This document shows, piece by piece, positions 46,541-55,598 of a stretch of 64,000 nucleotides of DNA. How positions within the stretch are numbered: position 1 is the first letter of the stretch; every line of letters starts with the position of its first letter. The notes below the pieces were generated by a model. That model saw nothing but the letters and a program-made list of their open reading frames with translations, was not told the DNA's origin and searched no databases. The stretch covers positions 1 through 64,000 of the forward strand of contig CANRLF010000003.1 in assembly GCA_947631395.1 (NCBI GenBank), written 5' to 3'. This DNA is from an uncultured Oscillospiraceae bacterium (GTDB taxonomy: Bacteria > Bacillota > Clostridia > Oscillospirales > Oscillospiraceae). Both the position numbers and the translations under genes were made by a program.

Positions 46541-47017
46541 ATGGCAGATTCTAACAGGTACAGAATGAGCCCCAAGCGCCTTGAGGAGCTGAAGGCCGAG
46601 CTTTACTACATGCAGACCGTCCGTGAGAAGGAGGTCGCGGAGCAGATAAAGGAGGCCCGCTCCTTCGGCGACCTCTCGGAGAACTCCGAGTACGACGAGG
46701 CCAAGACCGAGCAGGGCAAGCTCTACTCCCGCATCGCCGAGTACCAGGACCTCATCGAGCACGCCGTTGTCGTTGAGGACAGCGAGGACAGCGACAAGGT
46801 CGGCATCGGCAGTATCGTCTCCGTTCGTGACCTTGAGACCAACGAGGAGATGAAGTACAAGATCGTCGGCTCCCAGGAGGCCAACCCCATGGATGGCAAG
46901 ATCTCCGACGACTCCCCCTTTGGCCGCGCCCTTTACGGCCACGAGCTGGGTCAGGTCATCGAGGTGGACGCCCCCGCCGGAGTGATCCAGTACGAGATCT
47001 TAGCCATAGAGAAATAA
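46541..47017 (+). CDS. greA: Transcription elongation factor GreA
   Basis: 158 residues from the ATG at 46541 with AGGAG 8 bases upstream. The N-terminal coiled coil carries the acidic tip motif GDLSENSEYDEAK. The C-terminal FKBP-like part has SDDSPFGRALYGHELGQVIEV. It rescues backtracked RNA polymerase by stimulating RNA cleavage. Followed by lysS after 13 bases, a pairing common in Firmicutes. Confidence 0.96.
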   Translation: MADSNRYRMSPKRLEELKAELYYMQTVREKEVAEQIKEARSFGDLSENSEYDEAKTEQGKLYSRIAEYQDLIEHAVVVEDSEDSDKVGIGSIVSVRDLETNEEMKYKIVGSQEANPMDGKISDDSPFGRALYGHELGQVIEVDAPAGVIQYEILAIEK

Positions 47018-47030
47018 GGAGAAACGCGCG

Positions 47031-48524
47031 ATGGCAGACTTTGCACCGGCTCCCGAGCAGGACCTCTCCGAGATACTCAAGGTCCGCCGGGACAAGCTCG
47101 CCGCCCTCCAGGCCGAGGGCCGCGACCCCTTCGTGATAACTAAATTCGATCGCACGGCCTATTCCGAGGACGTGAAGGCGGATTTTGAGAAATTCGAAAA
47201 TCAGCACGTGGCCATGGCCGGACGCGTCATGGCCAAGCGCGGCATGGGCAAGGCCATCTTCGCCGACATCCAGGACCGCCAGGGCCGCATCCAGATCTAC
47301 ATCCGCGCCGACTCCGTAACGCCCGAGGAATTTTCCGACTTCCGCAAGGTGGACGTGGGCGACATCGTGGGCGTGGAGGGCTATGTATTCCGCACCAAGA
47401 TGGGCGAGATAAGCGTCCACTGTGAAAAGACACAGCTTCTGGCCAAGTCCCTCCGTCCCCTGCCGGAGAAGTTCCACGGCCTCACGGACAAGGAGGTCCG
47501 CTACCGCCAGCGTTACGTAGACCTCATCGTAAATCCCGAGGTCAAGCGTACCTTTGAGCTCCGGTCCAAATTTATAAAGTTCATCCGTGACTACATGGAC
47601 GACCGGGGCTATATCGAGGTGGAGACTCCCGTTCTCAACACCCTGGCCGGCGGCGCCGCCGCCAGGCCCTTCGTCACCCACCACAACACCCTTGACATCG
47701 ACATGTACATGCGCATCGCCACGGAGCTCCCCTTAAAGCGCCTCATCGTTGGCGGCATGGAGCGCGTCTACGAGATCGGCCGCATCTTCCGCAACGAGGG
47801 CATGGACACAAAGCACAACCCCGAGTTCACCACCATCGAGCTTTATGAGGCATACGCCAATCTCTTCGACATGATGGACATCTCCGAGGGCATCCTCTCC
47901 GGCGCGGCCATGAAGCTTTTGGGCTCCTACCGTGTTAAGTGGCAGGGGGAGGACATCGACCTCACCCCCGGCTGGCGCAGGCTCACCATGGTGGACGCCG
48001 TCCGTGAGTATGTGGGCCTAGACTTCGGCTCCATAACGGACGATAATGAGGCAGTCGCCGCCGCGAAGAGCGCCGGCGTGGAGCTTGCGGACACCGCCGA
48101 TAAGACCTGGGGCAACGCCCTTTACGCCTGCTTCGATCAGAAGGTTGAGGAGGAGCTTGTCCAGCCCACCTTCATCACCATGTACCCCGTGGAGGTCTCC
48201 CCCCTCACAAAGCGCAGTCCCTCAGATCCCCGCCTCACCGAGCGGTTCGAGCTCTTCATCTGCCGCAGCGAAATGGCCAACGCCTACTCCGAGCTCAATG
48301 ACCCCATCGACCAGCGCGAGCGTTTTATGAAGCAGCTGGAGCTTCGCGACCGTGGCGACGACGAGACCGAGATGCTCGACGAGGACTTCCTCACCGCCCT
48401 GGAGTACGCCATGCCCCCCACCGGCGGCATGGGCATGGGCATTGACCGCTGCGCCATGCTCCTCACCTCCTCCGACTCAATCCGCGACGTCATCCTGTTC
48501 CCGACCATGAAGCCGCTGGATTAA
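47031..48524 (+). CDS. lysS: Lysyl-tRNA synthetase, class II
   Basis: 497 residues. OB-fold anticodon-binding domain (about 60-165) with GRVMAKRGMGKAIFADIQD. Class II motif 2 includes RIFRNEGMDTKHNPEFT and motif 3 is GGMGMGIDRCAMLLT. The AGGAG site is 6 bases upstream. Confidence 0.97.
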   Translation: MADFAPAPEQDLSEILKVRRDKLAALQAEGRDPFVITKFDRTAYSEDVKADFEKFENQHVAMAGRVMAKRGMGKAIFADIQDRQGRIQIYIRADSVTPEEFSDFRKVDVGDIVGVEGYVFRTKMGEISVHCEKTQLLAKSLRPLPEKFHGLTDKEVRYRQRYVDLIVNPEVKRTFELRSKFIKFIRDYMDDRGYIEVETPVLNTLAGGAAARPFVTHHNTLDIDMYMRIATELPLKRLIVGGMERVYEIGRIFRNEGMDTKHNPEFTTIELYEAYANLFDMMDISEGILSGAAMKLLGSYRVKWQGEDIDLTPGWRRLTMVDAVREYVGLDFGSITDDNEAVAAAKSAGVELADTADKTWGNALYACFDQKVEEELVQPTFITMYPVEVSPLTKRSPSDPRLTERFELFICRSEMANAYSELNDPIDQRERFMKQLELRDRGDDETEMLDEDFLTALEYAMPPTGGMGMGIDRCAMLLTSSDSIRDVILFPTMKPLD

Positions 48525-48548
48525 AAAAGTCAGTTTTTACGCAAATCG

Positions 48549-48582
48549 GCTCCCTCCGGATTTCCTCGGAGGGAGCTTTTTT
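48549..48582 (+). terminator. Terminator after lysS
   Basis: GCTCCCTCCG pairs with CGGAGGGAGC, loop of 8, followed by TTTTTT. Confidence 0.92.
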
Positions 48583-48591
48583 AATTTACGG

Positions 48592-48620
48592 TTGATAATT
48601 TAGCGTAATTATGCTAAAAT
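48592..48620 (+). promoter_or_regulatory. Toxin-antitoxin promoter with overlapping operator
   Basis: TTGATA (48592-48597), 17 bases, TAAAAT (48615-48620) with an extended TGC. The palindrome TTTAGC-G-TAATTA-T-GCTAAA at 48599-48618 fills the spacer. Such a site fits autorepression by the antitoxin or the complex. Confidence 0.8.
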
Positions 48621-48639
48621 AGTCTCAAGGGGTGATAGC

Positions 48640-48918
48640 ATGAATATGATAAGACCTGTTTCGGACCTTCGGAACAATTTTGCCGACATATCAAAAACCG
48701 TCCATGAGACGGGCCAGCCTGTTTTCCTCACAAAAAACGGGTTTGGCGACATGGTGCTTTTGAGCATGGAGGCCTACGAAAACCTCCAGTTTGAGAGCGA
48801 GGTATACTTCAAGCTCCGGGAGGCGGAGAGGGATGCCGACGCCACAAATACGCGATACTCCTCCAGGGATGTCCTGAAGGCCATGCGTGAGGCCATCAGA
48901 GGAGAACAAAGTGTATGA
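48640..48918 (+). CDS. Type II antitoxin, Phd/YefM family
   Basis: 92 residues. The N-terminal DNA-binding part reads MIRPVSDLRNNFADISKTVHE, with PVFLTKNGFGDMVLLSMEAYE, both typical for Phd/YefM. The C-terminal tail is charged and should wrap the toxin. GGGGTGAT lies 5 bases before the ATG. It overlaps the toxin gene by 8 bases. Confidence 0.92.
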   Translation: MNMIRPVSDLRNNFADISKTVHETGQPVFLTKNGFGDMVLLSMEAYENLQFESEVYFKLREAERDADATNTRYSSRDVLKAMREAIRGEQSV

Positions 48919-49222
48919 CCTTGAATACCTGCCCTCCGCGCGGCAGGATATGATCGACATTGTTCGATACATAAGCGGCGAGCTCGGTAACCCCGGCGCG
49001 GCGGAACGCCTTGCCGCCGAGCTTATCGAGGCCGGAGATCGTCTTGCGGAATTTCCCTACGCGTACCCCGCCTACACTCCCATTCGCCCGTTAGCGCATG
49101 AGTACAGGAAGCTTTCCGTCCGGAACTATCTCATGTTCTACTGGGTCAACGAGGGGAAAAAACTTGTGACCGTCGCCCGTGTGATCTACGGAAAGAGAGA
49201 TTATAACGAAGCCTTGAATTGA
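48911..49222 (+). CDS. Type II toxin, RelE/ParE family
   Basis: 103 residues from the GTG at 48911, which has GAGGAG 6 bases upstream. The frame extends 8 codons further up but those lie inside the antitoxin. Features: VYDLEYLPSARQDMIDIVRYI at the start (shown in part), LAEFPYAYP, and RKLSVRNYLMFYWVNEGKKLV. The C-terminal RVIYGKRDY has the Arg/Tyr seen in this superfamily. Whether it cuts mRNA (RelE) or blocks gyrase (ParE) cannot be told by eye. Confidence 0.92.
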   Translation: MYDLEYLPSARQDMIDIVRYISGELGNPGAAERLAAELIEAGDRLAEFPYAYPAYTPIRPLAHEYRKLSVRNYLMFYWVNEGKKLVTVARVIYGKRDYNEALN

Positions 49223-49377
49223 AGGCCCATACCGGCTCAGGCTCATCAGCACTCCGCCGATCCCCTGAAAAGCGGGACCGGCAGTAATTTTAACGCCCCA
49301 CCCGTCATCCCTCCGCACACAATGTCGGGACGCGGTAAAACCATTGTGATATAACATACCCGAAAGGAGCGATAGAC

Positions 49378-50280
49378 ATGGACTGGATAGACGGAATGCA
49401 AAAGGCCCTTGATTACATCGAGTTAAACCTCACGGAGGAGATAGACTACGAAAAAGCCGCGCGGGAGGCTTATTCCTCAAGCTACCACTTCCAGCGGGTG
49501 TTCGGCATCCTCACGGGCATGACTCTGGGCGAGTATATCCGAAGCCGCCGCCTCTCTTTAGCCGGCGCTGAGCTGGCCTCGGGAAGCATCAAGGTCATCG
49601 ACGCGGCCCTGAAGTACGGCTACGAGAGCCCCGACAGCTTCGCCAAGGCCTTTAAAAAATTCCACGGCGTCCTGCCAAGCGAGGCAAAGGGCGCAAATCT
49701 CCGGTCCTTCTCTCCACTCCGAATAAAACTTTCTTTGGAAGGAGCGAGTATGATGAATTACAAAATCGAGGAAAAACCCGAGCTTATCCTGACCGGCTTC
49801 AAGCGCCGCTTTGAGGGCACCCCCGCCGAGCCCCGTGAGCAGGACTATAACCTGTGGGTATCCACCCGCGTGAACCAGTACGTCCTCTCGGGCCTGGCCG
49901 CGGACAGGGAAACCTGCTGGGAGCTCATCAAAAACCAACGCGACGATGGATATGACTTCTACATAGCCTGGGAGCTCACGGCCTTTGACCGCGAAAACTG
50001 GGACGAAGTCCTGAACGACCCGGACTTCGCCGCCCGCTACGAGCACGTGACCGTCCCCGCGGGACTCTATCTCGTGGTGGAGACCGAGAGGTGCATGTAC
50101 CCCTCCGAGCAGTATGAAAACCTCCGCCGCCGCGTCGTCAACGACTGGCTCCCCTCCTCCGGCTATGAGCTGGATGACCGCCCGGAGCTCAAAAAGATCC
50201 ACTGGTTCTACCGCGACGGCGACGAGGAGTACAACTCCGGCCGCTACACCGAGCTATGGCTACCGGTAGTGAAAAAGTAA
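49378..50280 (+). CDS. AraC-type regulator with GyrI-like effector domain
   Basis: 300 residues. The AraC double helix-turn-helix is N-terminal (about 5-105; YSSSYHFQRVFGILTGMTLGE and ALKYGYESPDSFAKAFKKFH). A GyrI-like ligand domain (about 125-300) follows, starting YKIEEKPELILTGFKRRF. Such proteins bind small amphipathic drugs or other ligands and activate exporters or detoxification. GAAAGGAG lies 9 bases upstream. No target gene is obvious next to it. Confidence 0.93.
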   Translation: MDWIDGMQKALDYIELNLTEEIDYEKAAREAYSSSYHFQRVFGILTGMTLGEYIRSRRLSLAGAELASGSIKVIDAALKYGYESPDSFAKAFKKFHGVLPSEAKGANLRSFSPLRIKLSLEGASMMNYKIEEKPELILTGFKRRFEGTPAEPREQDYNLWVSTRVNQYVLSGLAADRETCWELIKNQRDDGYDFYIAWELTAFDRENWDEVLNDPDFAARYEHVTVPAGLYLVVETERCMYPSEQYENLRRRVVNDWLPSSGYELDDRPELKKIHWFYRDGDEEYNSGRYTELWLPVVKK

Positions 50281-50285
50281 AATGT

Positions 50286-50316
50286 ATGGGCGGGCCCGTG
50301 TGACCCGCCCATTTTT
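50286..50316 (+). terminator. Terminator after the AraC/GyrI gene
   Basis: ATGGGCGGG pairs with CCCGCCCAT, followed by TTTTT. Confidence 0.88.
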
Positions 50317-50326
50317 CAGCTTTCTT

Positions 50327-50803
50327 TTATTCCCCCCGGCAGGCGCACTCTTTGCCGATCAGACTCCCGTAATCCTTCAACGCTATCAGGTTGTGCGCCA
50401 ATATGTTCTCCGGCAACCCGTCCAGCGGGAACCAGCGGACCTCGGTGACCTCCTCGGGCTGGAGCCGAAGCTCCCCGTCAAAGCCGTGGCACCAGTGGAC
50501 AATATCCACCACCATCACCTGGTCCCCGTTTGGATACACATGCCGAAACTCCGGGCCGGAGTACGCCTTCAGCAGTCGCGGCTCCACCGGCCGTACGCCC
50601 AGCTCCTCCCCGATCTCCCGGTAAAGCGCCTCCTCCACGGTCTCCCAGAGCTCAATGGCCCCGCCGTGGTTGGCCCATTTCCCGTCGTCCGCTCTGTGCT
50701 GTAAAAGCACATTTCCCCTGCCGTCACCGATAATTAGACACGCGCAGGGCATGATTAGCGGCCTGTGCCCCACGGTCCTCCTCAGCTCCATTATATAGCT
50801 CAT
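50327..50803 (-). CDS. Nudix hydrolase
   Basis: 158 residues. The Nudix box is complete: GGAIELWETVEEALYREIGE with EELGV following. The domain hydrolyses nucleoside diphosphates linked to another group. The specificity is unknown. It begins one base after the stop of trmB and is co-transcribed with it. Confidence 0.92.
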   Translation of the reverse strand: MSYIMELRRTVGHRPLIMPCACLIIGDGRGNVLLQHRADDGKWANHGGAIELWETVEEALYREIGEELGVRPVEPRLLKAYSGPEFRHVYPNGDQVMVVDIVHWCHGFDGELRLQPEEVTEVRWFPLDGLPENILAHNLIALKDYGSLIGKECACRGE

Positions 50804-50804
50804 G

Positions 50805-51443
50805 TCACCGCCCCCTTCTGGCCACCAGCCTGTTTATGGGTACGCCCTGCTCCCGGAATTTGGCCTCATAGTCCGTCATGCTCCCGCCCGTACCGTCGCC
50901 GGCAAGGTCGTTCGTCACCTCCGAAAGCTCCCACCCCTCGGCCGTGAATTGCTCCAAAGACCAGTCAAAAAGCGGCCTGTTGTCCGTCTTGAACCATATC
51001 TCTCCGCCCGGCTTCAGGATGTGCTCGTATATCTTCAGGAATGACGGCGCCGTGAGCCGCCGTTTGAATTGCCTGGACTTGCGCCACGGGTCCGGAAAGT
51101 TTATGTATATCCTGTCCACCTCTCCGGGGGCGAAGATCTCCTCACACCTCGAGGCGTCCAGATCCAGGAAGCGCACGTTTGAAAGCTCCGCCGCCTTCGC
51201 CCGCTCCATCGCCATCACCATGGCGTCCAGTACCCGCTCCACGGCGACAAACAGTACCTCAGGCCCCGCATGAGCCATCCCCACCGTAAAACGCCCCTTT
51301 CCGCACCCGAGCTCCAGATGCAACGCCTCAAAGCCCGGAAAATCCAAAAGCCACTTTCCCTTATGCGCCTCCGGCTCCCTCTCCAAAAGCTCCCCGCATC
51401 TCTCCACCCGCGGTATCAAGTTCGGTTTTTTTCTCATTCTCAT
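50805..51443 (-). CDS. trmB: tRNA (guanine-N7-)-methyltransferase
   Basis: 212 residues. SAM motif HLELGCGKGRFTVGMA, and the family motif INFPDPWRKSRQFKRRL. It methylates G46 in tRNA variable loops. Start supported by GGAGG 7 bases upstream. It lies near the tRNA-Pro gene but on the opposite strand. Confidence 0.96.
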   Translation of the reverse strand: MRMRKKPNLIPRVERCGELLEREPEAHKGKWLLDFPGFEALHLELGCGKGRFTVGMAHAGPEVLFVAVERVLDAMVMAMERAKAAELSNVRFLDLDASRCEEIFAPGEVDRIYINFPDPWRKSRQFKRRLTAPSFLKIYEHILKPGGEIWFKTDNRPLFDWSLEQFTAEGWELSEVTNDLAGDGTGGSMTDYEAKFREQGVPINRLVARRGR

Positions 51444-51497
51444 AAGCTCACCTCCCCCCTATTCTACCACGCCCCACCAAAAAAGCCAACCCACCCC

Positions 51498-51526
51498 TTG
51501 TCAAAACCTCAAAAATGTATTATAAT
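51498..51526 (+). promoter_or_regulatory. Promoter of tRNA-Pro
   Basis: TTGTCA (51498-51503), 17 bases, TATAAT (51521-51526), about 25 bases before the mature tRNA. Confidence 0.88.
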
Positions 51527-51550
51527 ATCCCAGTCCCCTAACCCAAATAT

Positions 51551-51626
51551 CCGGGTGTAGCCCAGTTGGTAGGGCGCGACATTTGGGATGTCGAGGCCGT
51601 GGGTTCGAATCCCGCCACTCGGACCA
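51551..51626 (+). tRNA. tRNA-Pro (anticodon TGG)
   Basis: 76 bases with a full cloverleaf: acceptor CCGGGTG pairs with CACTCGG (one G-T), anticodon stem CGACA/TGTCG around loop TTTGGGA, T arm with GGTTCGAAT. The 3' ACCA is encoded. It marks the border where the accessory island begins. Confidence 0.96.
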
Positions 51627-51649
51627 AAAAAGCGGTTTTTACCGCAAAA

Positions 51650-51680
51650 AAGCCGCAGGGACTACTTCTCTGCGGCTTTT
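51650..51680 (+). terminator. Terminator after tRNA-Pro
   Basis: AAGCCGCAG pairs with CTGCGGCTT, then TTCTGG. A weaker GCGGTTTTTACCGC hairpin precedes it. Confidence 0.75.
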
Positions 51681-52092
51681 CTGGTACAATGTGAAAACAA
51701 CTTTACTAGTTTTATCCCATTCAGTGGTAATAATAAGCTGATTATCAAGTAAAGCCAAATTGATATTATTCCCGTTCTTTCGACGCTTTATAATCAACGG
51801 GTTCGCTCTATCTTTCTGAAAAATACAACTATTTTGGCATATATGCATATATTTTCATATCTTCTATATAGCATATCATCTATTATATTTATGTTTCAAA
51901 ACACGGCAAAGTGTATTCAAAACTATAAAACGATTTGTAATTGTAAAGGAAAGGAAATTCGTTACTATATTCCCTTTTTAAATGAAGAAAAATGCGATAT
52001 TTCAAATGAGTCTTCAACAATGTGACATATGTATTTTAAAATATACGGTTACCACAAATTAACATTAAACTAATTTGATTAGGGTGGAATCT
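51681..52092. other. AT-rich intergenic stretch between tRNA-Pro and the STAND gene
   Basis: Base composition drops sharply at about 51680. Two short open frames (69 and 63 codons) lack ribosome sites and family features, so I do not call genes. It is the likely left border of transferred DNA. No direct repeat of the tRNA 3' end was found inside the window. Confidence 0.5.
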
Positions 52093-54648
52093 ATGGACAA
52101 AATTACTGATGCAGTTATTGAATGGGCAAAAGAATATTTTGAAAAAATAATTGATACAAACATTTTAAGGCGTAAATTAAGGGAATACCTTAAGAGGCAA
52201 AAACTTAATTTTAACACATTCACCAAAGAAGAAGAATTTGATTTTGACGGTCTTTCTGAATATATATTATGTAGTGATTTCCTTGTAGAAGTGCTCCTGT
52301 ATTATACCGAATACGGAATCGAGCATCCAAGTTTTAAATCTAATATCTATTCAAAAGCCTTATTATATGCCAAGGTAGCATCTACATCAGCAAATAACAT
52401 TGTTACACACATGATTAACGATGCAAAAGATATAATTATAAATTATTATTTTTCCAAGGTTCCATGCCAAGATAGATTCCTTGCTACAATTGCAATAAAA
52501 AGTACTGCAGATAAAATTTCCCTTTCTGAGCAGAGAATACTTAAAGAAATTAATAAGCTTGATCCTAAACTTTCTCAAAAAGATAATACATTAACTGAGC
52601 TACCCCATCAGTTATCTCTTTTGTCAGCGGTCCATGCCGACCAACAGAGCGTGCTTCATAGACAAGGTGATATTTTTAAGATCTGCAGAGTTATTCAACA
52701 GGGAAAGCATTCTATCTTGCTCAACGGCTTTGGCGGAATTGGTAAAACATCAGTAGCACGAGTATTATATACAAAGTTAGAAAGCGATTATGATTGTATA
52801 GGCTGGGTGGAATACCATAAAAATTTGCAAACAAGTATATTAAACTCATTTGAGCTTTTTAAAGAGGTTACCGACCCAGCTCAAAGATGGAAGCTCATCA
52901 AAGACGCTATTAGTATAAATCCGCAGAAAAAAATTATCTTTATTGACAATGTTGATCGAGATATATCACAATCCCAAGATCCCTCCACTGATGATTTACT
53001 TCAAGAAATTGTTAGATGGAATAATTCACTAATTATCCTTACTTCAAGGCTCCAGGAAATTCCCGGATATTATTCTTATATGATTCCGCCTTTGGGTACA
53101 TCTAAAAGAATTCAGCCGTGTATAGATTTGTTCTATTTTTATTACAATATGAGCGAGTATAAAAAACACAAAGCGGAACGCGTTCAAACTAATGCAGTAA
53201 TAAAATTAATTGAACTCGCGGGATTCCACACTTACGCTATTGAACTTCTGGCAAAGAGCGCAAGGTTTGAATCCGATTTGAATGAATATTATCTCAAGAT
53301 TAAAAGTGTCGGTTTTTCTTTCCCCAAGCTTAATATCAGAACCGGCTATAGCAACAGCAGTAAGCCTGCGGCTGAACAGTTAAAGCTTTTGTTTAAGCTG
53401 GGAAACCGCAGTAGTAAAGAGCAACAAATTCTATGGGATTTCTCAACACTGCCAGAAGGGACAAGATTGACCTCTGTGGATGTTTCTTCTCTGTTGGGAT
53501 ACGATATGAATGATTTAGCAACATTATGCGAGGATGGATGGTTGCGTTTTGAGTATCCAGACGGGTTTTACATACATCCACTTATAAGAGAGATTATACT
53601 GTTTGATTTAATTGATGGTAAAGCTCCAATAGGAACAGTATCAGAACTTGTAAAAAAAGTTATAAATTATTCAATTATTTCAAACGAGGATTCGCAGATA
53701 AACATATTGCGCAAACTTTATATTATTGAAACTGTAGAAAAATATATCGTTTTTGTAAAATCAACCGATTTTGCGAAGTTTTATTACCAACTTGGTAAAG
53801 CGGAATATTCATTTGCGCGAAAACGTTTGTCGGCTATAGAGTATTACAAAAGAGCACTTCGCAAATATACAGAGTTATATAATCTTGGGTTAGATTATCT
53901 TTACGATATTGCTGACACGCAATTTCAAATTGGATACGTAGAATCTACCACGCAAATTTATCGGAATGATTCCAAAGAATATTTGAGATTAGCTTTGGAT
54001 AACTGGAAATCGTGTAAAAACTGTACTGATGAGATTTCACTAGCTCAGGACCATCTCGGCTATGTATTAACTGATTCCCCTGAAACATATAGCGATGCTG
54101 AGTACTATTTATCAGACGCTCTAAACACAAGGGCGGAAAAATACAAAACAACTCCAACGGAGGAAGCCAAATATGAATACTCCACAACATGTGATAACAT
54201 GGGATACCTTCTTTTTAAATCCGGCAAAAATATTATTGAGGCAAAACACCTGCTTATGAAATCTTTTAAGTTACGGGAGGAGTTAAACGCATCATATCCT
54301 GGGAAATATTCAACGGATGTTGCTTGGACAGCATTCAATCTTGGAGAACTTATAAGTGATACTGGTGGAGACGATGCCGAGGCTGAAGCTTATTTTCGTA
54401 TTAGTCTCCAACTGAGAAAGTCATTAGAAAAACTTTATCCAAGGAAGTATTCAATCAACATAATGTATACCATAACATCACTTGCAAAACTTATCGCTCG
54501 TGATTCTACAAGAATCAGTGAGGTGCAGGATCTTTTTGATGAAGCAATGACTTACTATGGCTTAATTGATGAAGATCACGCAAGCTTCTTTATAAATAAT
54601 ATTGAATCCGATATGATATTTTTATCAGGCCTCCTGAAAAGCAATTAA
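52093..54648 (+). CDS. STAND NTPase (NB-ARC/NACHT-like) with TPR-type repeats, probable defence protein
   Basis: 851 residues from the ATG at 52093 with AGGGTGG 5 bases upstream; a TTG at 52075 is less likely. Residues about 1-150 form a helical N-terminal domain (LRRKLREYLKRQKLNFNTF, EEEFDFDGLSEYI) similar to those found in front of many bacterial STAND ATPases. The NTPase has P-loop GFGGIGKT (212-219), Walker B IIFIDNVD (281-288), a sensor LIILTSR (313-319) and GFHTYAIELL (377-386), where NB-ARC proteins have GLPLAL. A winged-helix part follows. Residues about 560-850 are repeated helices of TPR type (IEYYKRALRKYTELYN, EYYLSDALNTRAEKY, EAYFRISLQLRKSL). The very AT-rich sequence next to a tRNA suggests transfer. 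Phage sensing is known for related proteins and is inference here. Confidence 0.9.
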   Translation: MDKITDAVIEWAKEYFEKIIDTNILRRKLREYLKRQKLNFNTFTKEEEFDFDGLSEYILCSDFLVEVLLYYTEYGIEHPSFKSNIYSKALLYAKVASTSANNIVTHMINDAKDIIINYYFSKVPCQDRFLATIAIKSTADKISLSEQRILKEINKLDPKLSQKDNTLTELPHQLSLLSAVHADQQSVLHRQGDIFKICRVIQQGKHSILLNGFGGIGKTSVARVLYTKLESDYDCIGWVEYHKNLQTSILNSFELFKEVTDPAQRWKLIKDAISINPQKKIIFIDNVDRDISQSQDPSTDDLLQEIVRWNNSLIILTSRLQEIPGYYSYMIPPLGTSKRIQPCIDLFYFYYNMSEYKKHKAERVQTNAVIKLIELAGFHTYAIELLAKSARFESDLNEYYLKIKSVGFSFPKLNIRTGYSNSSKPAAEQLKLLFKLGNRSSKEQQILWDFSTLPEGTRLTSVDVSSLLGYDMNDLATLCEDGWLRFEYPDGFYIHPLIREIILFDLIDGKAPIGTVSELVKKVINYSIISNEDSQINILRKLYIIETVEKYIVFVKSTDFAKFYYQLGKAEYSFARKRLSAIEYYKRALRKYTELYNLGLDYLYDIADTQFQIGYVESTTQIYRNDSKEYLRLALDNWKSCKNCTDEISLAQDHLGYVLTDSPETYSDAEYYLSDALNTRAEKYKTTPTEEAKYEYSTTCDNMGYLLFKSGKNIIEAKHLLMKSFKLREELNASYPGKYSTDVAWTAFNLGELISDTGGDDAEAEAYFRISLQLRKSLEKLYPRKYSINIMYTITSLAKLIARDSTRISEVQDLFDEAMTYYGLIDEDHASFFINNIESDMIFLSGLLKSN

Positions 54649-54816
54649 TTTTGTAATTCTGTCCACATCTACTCTGTATGTACATATCCTATATGGTCAT
54701 CTTCTGCTATGCTTGTCAGTGCGTTTAACCTTTTACTCCACTTTCAATGATATGGCTTAAAGCCACATTAGAATCTATTACACATTTTACTGAAAATTAC
54801 TCATTAACTTCTTTTT

Positions 54817-54996
54817 TCATCTATTTCTCCCCCCCTTAATTCTTTCCCCCACATCTTTGATCATTCGCTCCAGTATTACCTCACCTACCTCGATGGTTTT
54901 GGTATATACTTTACGTTTGCCCTGATTGTTTATGGGAGAGTAGCGACCCTAATAGATGTAGTCGTTAATTTGATAGATGCCGCCGGTGTCGGAATT
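54817..54996 (-). pseudogene. Integrase-like fragment, copy A
   Basis: A minus-strand frame reads GGIYQINDYIY, one internal TAG, then GRYSPINNQGKRKVYTKT and ERMIKDVGERIK before TGA. It matches copy B at 56924-57082. The pattern of a short strand region followed by (V/T)YAKT and a charged helix is that of the N-terminal arm domain of tyrosine integrases, but this is tentative. The rest of 54649-55032 shows no gene. Confidence 0.5.
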
Positions 54997-55032
54997 TTGT
55001 TATTTTACAAAATTCTTTATGAATACCGTACC

Positions 55033-55070
55033 AAAAGCCCGGCTGAAATACGTCTCAGCCGGGCTTTTTT
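55033..55070. terminator. Bidirectional terminator
   Basis: A 14-bp stem (AAAAGCCCGGCTGA / TCAGCCGGGCTTTT) with TTTTTT on the plus strand. It ends the minus-strand gene at 55115. Confidence 0.85.
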
Positions 55071-55114
55071 AGTTAAGGCTATGTAACTCTCGCCGCCCTC
55101 CCGCTTCGCAAAAA

Positions 55115-55351
55115 TCACACCTTTTCCCTGTCCTCCCGCTCCCACACGCGGAACACCTGCGCCGAATTGCCGGCCTTGTTGCCGTTCTCGTCCACTCGGA
55201 TGATGGCGCAGACGATGACGCCGGTGAAGTCTCGCTTGATGACCTCCTCCCCGTAGGCGATGGCCTGCTCCTTTTCGTCCGGGGTAAAGGTCTTCAGGAT
55301 GATCTCGTCGTTGCCGATGACGTTCATGATTGCGAATTTCTTTGTGTACAT
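55115..55351 (-). CDS. Small conserved-looking protein of mobile-element type
   Basis: 78 residues. GGAGGTG lies 5 bases before the ATG. It begins MYTKKFAIMNVIGNDEIILK and continues with TPDEKEQAIAYGEEVIKR and VIVCAIIRVDENGNKA. I have an impression of similar small proteins in clostridial integrative elements but cannot name a family. It lies between two fragments of mobile genes and may be a survivor of the same element. Confidence 0.7.
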   Translation of the reverse strand: MYTKKFAIMNVIGNDEIILKTFTPDEKEQAIAYGEEVIKRDFTGVIVCAIIRVDENGNKAGNSAQVFRVWEREDREKV

Positions 55352-55391
55352 GGTTGCACCTCCATAAATTCACCACGGAGAGCACAGCAAA

Positions 55392-55416
55392 AGCGCCCAT
55401 CGTCACGACGGGCGCT
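55392..55416 (-). terminator. Hairpin with T run on the minus strand
   Basis: AGCGCCCATCG pairs with CGACGGGCGCT (one G-T) around a TCA loop; the minus strand continues TTTTGCTG. It would stop transcription coming from the 57-residue gene. Confidence 0.75.
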
Positions 55417-55598
55417 CGGTCGCTATTCCGCCCATCGTTCAGCCTTTACCACCTTACCCTCCGGCAGGTTGGTGTACGGTCAAAGGGGCTGTCCCTCGCG
55501 TACTCTTTATGGTGTGAGGTGATTATATCACAAGAGAGCGAAAAAGGCAAGGGTTTTGCGTTCGAATTGCATTTGGGAAGGGCGTTGTCCCCGGAGTT

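Noticed and set aside
51639..51848. 69-codon minus-strand frame near the tRNA
   Set aside because: It overlaps the tRNA terminator, has no ribosome site and no recognisable features.
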